From: Plasmopara viticola
Lineage: Eukaryota; Oomycota; Peronosporomycetes; Peronosporales; Peronosporaceae
Direction of reading: 5' to 3'
DNA length: 64,000 bases
Assembly (NCBI GenBank): GCA_001695595.3
Contig: MBPM02000124.1
Span: 83,841 to 147,840 of the forward strand
Translations under genes and position numbers: made by a program
Notes under the pieces: model-generated
What the model saw: the letters and a program-made list of their open reading frames with translations, nothing else
Told to the model about the DNA's origin: nothing
Database searches by the model: none
Part shown: positions 58,341 to 64,000 of the stretch, piece by piece
How positions within the stretch are numbered: the first letter of the stretch is position 1
Layout of the letters: each line of letters begins with the position of its first letter

Positions 58341-59240
58341 GCCCCGTAAAATACAAATAAATTTTTTACGCACCATATCTGATATAAAGATGTTAATTTA
58401 CTCATTACTTAATAATGTAGCCTCGCTCTCGTAAGCTACTCAGAAGTGTTAACAAATAAGCTACACAAAAGTGTTAACAAATAGGGCTGTACCATCCCAG
58501 CTCCATTTGGGCGCTTGCGACGATTATGATCACTAACCACAATTGTATTTGTTCTTTTAGGGCACTTTAACATCAACTATACCGTTTTCTACTGCGTAAG
58601 AAACGGTATAGTGCTAAAATTACGATGGGGTAAAAATTTGTATATAAATATTTTTGATTGCGGTAGTTATTGTTTGGTAGAAGGGGTGGTTTTCTTAACT
58701 TTTTTTTTTATAAGACGTAAATTTTATCAATCTATAACTTTATATGGTGTTTTGCAGAATAATATACGTACCAATTTTGTTTTTTTAATTGAGCTAATTT
58801 TGAGTACGGATCTGTGTATTTTCGCAATAGTAGCGACGAATGATGATTGTACTTGTCGAGAGGACATCACGTTTAGCCGACGAAAGGTTTAAATTGATCG
58901 AAGTCAGCCTTAAAGCATTCTTCGCCAGCGTAAGTTTCTAGTATCGGTCGACCCTACAAATGGTTTTGTGCGCTATTTCGACAAAAACTTGTCAATGGAA
59001 TGGTCGTTCAATGCGTTTTATTCGCAAGGCGACATTGAATGAGAATTGGCAGTACGATACTGGCGTGCACAGACGCTGTGTCCGAAATCGAAGATTGTTT
59101 ACAAGGAGGCAGCGAATTCATAACCATTGTCGTACACCCAAGTTGCAGTTTCCATTACAGATCAGTTTGCAGCATCGTATTACTTGAGATACGGTGCCGC
59201 GTTTATTTATCAATCGTTCCTGCTGTATTTTTTTTCTAGT
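58341..59240 (+). repeat. Left arm, unit D
   Basis: Direct relative of 21606-22500; its inverted partner is 61757-62672. It includes a hairpin CTATACCGTTT / AAACGGTATAG (58577-58611). Confidence 0.82.
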
Positions 59241-59521
59241 CAAATACATTATGTGCAGCTAAATACTATGAGATGATAGAGTCTCAAGATAATTGGTTGA
59301 AAACGTTATACGATACAAACATTAGGTCGACAATAAAAAATGGATGGTGAATGTTTAATCGAAGCCAATTATCTGTAGAACTAGGGCTCCGTACGTACTA
59401 CGTACAGCCTCGTCCTTTTTGCTATCTGGTCGCACAATCCCAATCTTAATTTCGTACCAGCTGCGAGATTCAAATTTTTTCCGTGGCTCTCACTTTGTCT
59501 TGCAGCGTCTCAAGCCACACC

Positions 59522-61145
59522 ATGCGCGTACTCATCCTCGTACGTACTACCATCATCTTCTTTTTTAACGTTAGCACTTGTTATGGCACTACCTCGAATA
59601 TAAGACGCGACGACAAAGACACGTCCTCGTTTAATGGCACAAACGAGGAGGCGAGAGGAAATGGATTGGTGGATTATCTTGGTCAACCGGCTGTGCACAC
59701 GATTGACCGGATTGCCATGGAGATTCAAGAGTTATAGCGCAAATTAGAAAACGAGCTCATGCTTCGAGAAGGTGTTGATTTATACGCGATACAGGGACAT
59801 GCGCATTGGCGTGATATGAAACGAAAAGTCTACGAATGGTTGAAGGAACCACGAATCCACCCAAAGGATGTGTTTAAGTACTTGAAGCTTCAAAGCATCT
59901 GTCATCGACATATGGACCCAGTCACATTGGGTCACAACTCAAAGCTTCTTGTGTGGTTTTACTATGTTAGATTTTATAGGGCTAGGAGCACCATGAGTTC
60001 AAATAACGCAGTATTTAGCAACAAAGAGCTCTTAGATTTTTTGGCCGAACACATTCAGCCACGACCGAGTTCAAAACTGACGTTTCCGCTTCATGATCCA
60101 TCCGTGTATGATCCGTATTCACAAGTCGTGACACTATTTGACTATTATCGACGCAAAGACGTTTTGACGCAATTTGCTGAGGACATGCTGACGTATATGG
60201 TCACGGATCCGCTTACCAAGGATTTTGTGCTCAAAATTGGCTTCTACACAAGGAATCACCAGAATACATGTTCTATCTCTTGAGGCTCGAAGAAGAGCAT
60301 GCTTTGATTGGTATTGACGATTTGACTCTGTTTACTGCGTGGCTAGAATACGTTAAGATGTACTTGAAGGTGGACGATCGGAAGTTTAAGCTTGGCAGCT
60401 TTATTTTATCCATACTGCCAAAGATGTCATTGCCACGTGCCAAGGTCATGTTCGATTCCAATGCGCTCGAGAACGTGTTGGGAGACGTAAATTACTTTAG
60501 TGGGAGCCTTGCAGCGAATGCGCGTAACTCGTGGCACCGGTACCCTGAACTTGAGTTTGAACGCTTGAAAATTTTTAACAAGAAGATTACACTGGCAAAT
60601 TTTTTAGATTTCGCCAATGGGGTTGCGACTGTCGCTTTTTACGCGAAATGGAGGCCATTTAATGGCGATCAGATTTGCTGAAATCAAAGCATTCGTTTGA
60701 TGAAGTGGTCAATCTGTTTCGAGACCTCGAGCTATCAGCACAGCACATTGGTTCTTTGGATGAAGGGCAGCGCTTCGACGTCCAGAATTATGCACACTCT
60801 ATGGTGCAGTAAATGGCTGATCTCTCATCCATGTTACACCTTTCAGATCGTGGCGAGCATCCCGAAGTTATTTTGAAGAAGCTTATTTCTCAACATGCTG
60901 ATGTTTCGGTATTCAAGCAGTGGTTTCCAGCTTTTGTGACGTATTATCGGCGTAAGGAAGACAGAAAAGTTGAACATGCCGTTTACAGTACCGTACGATT
61001 ATTGCATAGTAATTTGCCATATACAGAGGATTCGAGCATTTCGTGGCTGACAATAGTTGGAGAATTACAGAATGACGACGCGCGTATTAAACCAGCTTTT
61101 GAATCGGTGCAGCACATGGCCAGAGAGTTGGATAAATACGATTGA
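59522..61145 (+). pseudogene. WY/LWY effector E4, no Copia
   Basis: An uninterrupted TTTAATGGCACAAACG at the Copia target shows the empty site. The signal peptide and NEEARG are intact, but a TAG at 59735-59737 truncates the first frame at ~72 residues. Later lesions: a 1 bp loss near 60235 (LKIGFYT for LKKWLLH), a 7 bp deletion near 60675 (as in E3) and the TAA at 60810-60812 (as in E2 and E3). It keeps the six bases that E2 and E3 lost. WY signatures YEWLKEPRIHPKDVFKYLKL and FTAWLEYVKMYL are readable. Confidence 0.87.
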
Positions 61146-61756
61146 AGACTAGAATTATCGAGGTGCACTGTCTTGTATGCACATATCGCCATTTTGTTTG
61201 TGACCTATGATGCCAGTCTTACATAAAAATACATCATTCTTTGTGTGTTTACTCAAGAATGGTTGTTAAGTTTAGTGCTCAACTAATATTTTTTTCTCCG
61301 CTGCTTTGCATAAGCAAAGTACACACGTAGCGGATTAATACAAAAATTGGCTCAACACTTAAAAGTATTATATCTTTTTCTTCGCCGCTGCGTACCCGAT
61401 CCTTGCGCCGACGCGACTATCGACTCAGAGGGAAAAACTACGATATTTCTTTTGCTGTAACGCTTATAATTTGACGCAATCCACGCGTTACCAATACGTA
61501 ACGTTGTGAGATTCAAATCACCGGGTCATTCCTTTATTGCAAATAGGGAAGAAGTATTATACGTAAAGCGTTGCCCCTGGCGGTCGCAGAGTTTTTGCGG
61601 CGGCAGACAGTAAAACCGAAATGGTGTCCGGTATATGAACAAAAGGACCGTGAATTGTAATTTTAGCTGAAACATTAATTTATGAAGTTCCTGCTTAAGT
61701 TGCACAAAAGTGTAGGTCATAAGAAGATATATAAGCGTCTTCCTTTCTGTCCCACC

Positions 61757-62672
61757 AAAAACAGTAAAAAAGACTTCAACAGGAACGATTAATAAATGAC
61801 TAAGGCATTGTATCTTTAGTAATGGGATGCTGCAAACTGATCTGTAATGAAAACTGCAACTAGGAAGTACGACAATGGTAATGAATTCGCTGCCTTCATG
61901 TAAACAATCTTCGTTTTCGGGCATAGCGTCTGTGCACGCCAGTATCGTACTGCCAATTTTTATCCAACGTCGCTTTGCCGACAACACGCATGGAACGACC
62001 TTTCCACGGGCAAGTTTTTGTCAAAATAGCGCACAAAACCATTCGTAGAGTCGACCGCTTATAACTACTTACGTTGGCGAAGAATGCTTTAACGCTGCCT
62101 TGGACCAAATATTTAAGTATGTCCTTCTGACAAGTACAATCATCACTCGTCGCTATTACAAAGAAAATACATTGATCCGTACGATGCCATTCTATCTCAG
62201 GATAGATGGCAACGTACGAATCAATCAGTGTACTCTTTTTATCTTCTAAATTTAATTAACAGCTCAAGATTAGATCTTTTTCTGAACCAAAATTAGTACT
62301 TATAATTTTTTGCACAGCCCATATCAAGTAATAAATTGGTAAAAAATTACGTTTTATAAAGAGAAATTAAGAAATTTACCAAACAATGCATACCCCAATC
62401 AATATATACAAACTTCTACACTATCCTAATTTACGCATTAAAATACGGTATGGTTGATGTAGTACAAGTCAAAGTGCTTTAGAAGAACAGATACAACTGT
62501 ATTTAGTGATCACAATCGTCGCAAGCGCTCAAATGAAGCTGGGATGGTACAGCCCTAATTGTTATACACTCTTGAGAAGCTTACTTGAGCGGGGTTATAG
62601 TAGTTAGTAATGAGTAAATTCAGATCTTTTCATCTGGTATGATGCGTGTAAATTTTATTTGTATTTTACTGT
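61757..62672 (-). repeat. Right inverted arm, unit D
   Basis: Inverted partner of 58341-59240 around effector E4, about 80 percent identical by eye; outer ends align at GTAAAATACAAATAAA. Confidence 0.82.
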
Positions 62673-62685
62673 GTAATTAACGTTG

Positions 62686-63011
62686 AGCAGGGAAAAGGTT
62701 GGGGTGACGCCCTCCTTCCAAGCGAGGGGGCTAAATACTCCCGCGCTTCGGGCAGGTGCTCTTGGGCATCTGCAGGTCTCCAACGAGTCTCACCCTCGAC
62801 GCGACGGTCTCCAGCACCAGGGCGCCACCTGGGCTCTTACCAAGTCAGAGCTAAACAAAATAATGGAAGACCCTCACGACCTCGGTGCTGGCTGCACTGC
62901 CCGCCGAACGAGACCCGACGTATGCGAACACCACTCTATGCCGTGGACTAGCCAGACTGAGCCTAGAACGTGCATAACTTGGCAACGCGATAACGTAATA
63001 CAATACAATAC
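62686..63011 (+). mobile_element. SINE-like retroelement, duplicate of copy 1
   Basis: Same insertion and flanks as 1387-1712, duplicated with the surrounding block. Confidence 0.88.
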
Positions 63012-63086
63012 AATTTACGTTGGGGGCTAAAAGTTCTATAGTCGACTCAATTATAGTATAATATATATACATATATATATATTGTA

Positions 63087-63415
63087 GCTTTGGAAAAGGT
63101 TGGGTGACGCCCTCCTTCCAAGCGCGGGGGCTAATTGCTCGCGCGCTTCGGGAAGGTGCTCTCGGGCATTTGCAGGTCTCTAACGAGTCTCACCCTCGAC
63201 GCGACGGTCTCCAGCACCAGGGCGCCACCTGGGCTCTTACCAAGTCAGAGCTAAACAAAATGATGGAAGACCCTCACGACCTCGGTACTGGCTACACTGC
63301 CCGCCGAACGAGACCCGACGTATGCGGACACCACTCTATGCCGTGGACTAGCCAGACTGAGCCTAGCACGTGCATAACTTGGCAACGCGATCACGTAATA
63401 CAATACAATACAATC
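63087..63415 (+). mobile_element. SINE-like retroelement, duplicate of copy 2
   Basis: Same insertion and flanks as 1786-2114. Confidence 0.87.
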
Positions 63416-63542
63416 TATATTGTAAATTATTTTGGAAAGGGAGATTTTCCTTTTCTAACCAAAGTTAATGGTGGAACGGAAAAAATATACCTTTTCTTAA
63501 ATTAAATCGAAAAAAAACTCCTCCAAAACAGAAATTGATGTT

Positions 63543-63871
63543 GTATTGTATTGTATTGTATTACGTTATCGCGTTGCCAAGTCATGCACGTGCTAGGCTC
63601 TATGGATAGTCCACGGCATAGAGTGGTGTCCGCATACGTCGGGTCTCGTTCGGCGGGCAGTGCAGCCAGCACCGAGGCTGTGAGGGTCTTCCATTATTTT
63701 GTGTAGTTCTGACTTGGTAAGAGCCCAGGTGGCGCCCTGGTGCTGGAGACCGTCGCGTCGAGGGTGAGACTCGTTAGAGACCTGCAGATGCCCGAGAGCA
63801 CCTGCCCGAAGCGCGCGAGCATTTAGCCCCCGCGCTTGGAAGGAGGGCGTCACCCCAACCTTTTCCGAAAA
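63543..63871 (-). mobile_element. SINE-like retroelement, duplicate of copy 3
   Basis: Same insertion and AGAAATTGATGTT duplication as 2242-2570; one base differs in the tail-proximal region (GGATAG versus GGCTAG). Confidence 0.88.
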
Positions 63872-64000
63872 AGAAATTGATGTTATGTTAGCAATATTTT
63901 TTTTTGCAACAATGGCAGAATTATACATCTGAAAAATAAAAAAAAGAATTCATGCCTTAAGAAAGTAATTTCTCCGCATACAATCTTTGGGAGCCTTTAA

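Larger units (their letters stand above)
61299..64000. repeat. Segmental duplicate, right copy (pairs with 1-2690)
   Basis: Near-identical to the first 2.7 kb, offset 61298-61301 owing to one- and two-base indels. It reaches the window end in the MULE C-terminal scrap. Confidence 0.93.

Noticed and set aside
1..64000. CRISPR array or bacterial operon structure
   Set aside because: No regularly spaced short direct repeats; introns, LTR elements, LINEs and secreted WY effectors point to a eukaryote.

Overview
The window looks like a repeat-rich, gene-poor stretch of an oomycete genome, most likely a downy mildew or related member of the Peronosporales; I cannot name the species. The evidence is a family of secreted WY/LWY-type effector genes (signal peptide, EER-like motif, helical W..Y modules), a second effector with an xxLR...DEER motif, and a dense mixture of Copia, LINE, SINE, MULE and hAT elements. 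Almost every gene is broken, so the region reads as an effector graveyard shaped by transposons and segmental duplication.

Layout. 1-2690: inverted arm plus three SINE copies, repeated almost exactly at 61299-64000. 2700-3480: C-terminal scrap of a MULE transposase. 3672-4778(-): decayed RXLR-like WY effector. 5891-7524(-): effector E1, the least damaged family member, divergent from a DNAJC11-like gene (7780 onward). 10048-19221: a 9.2 kb APE-type LINE with CCHC, OTU-protease-like, endonuclease, RT and zf-RVT domains and a 17 bp target duplication. 19795-21574: TIR element carrying MULE transposase N-terminal sequence and a reversed PEP-carboxykinase fragment. 22755-29141: effector E2 split by a Copia element. 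30236-32902: hAT remnant. 32903-45660: a second full unit (PEPCK-MULE B, effector E3 with the same Copia insertion). 45660-50168: MULE C-terminus, PEPCK-MULE C, effector fragment E5 joined tail-to-tail to E6. 50168-52080: second DNAJC11-like copy. 52084-55000: WD40 scrap, tRNA-derived SINE, decayed MULE transposase. 55361-64000: third full unit (PEPCK-MULE D, effector E4 with no Copia, inverted arm, SINEs).

The recurring unit is: conserved non-coding flank, PEPCK-MULE, ~0.9 kb left arm, effector, ~0.9 kb right arm in inverted orientation, MULE C-terminal sequence. Indels shared among the units contradict one another (E2 and E3 share the Copia and a 6 bp deletion; E3 and E4 share a 7 bp deletion; PEPCK-MULE A and D share a 55 bp palindrome), so the units have exchanged sequence by gene conversion or unequal recombination after duplication. 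Several perfect or near-perfect palindromes occur where a related copy in the window lacks them.

No intact, confidently functional gene was found. All statements rest on reading the sequence; no database searches were run.
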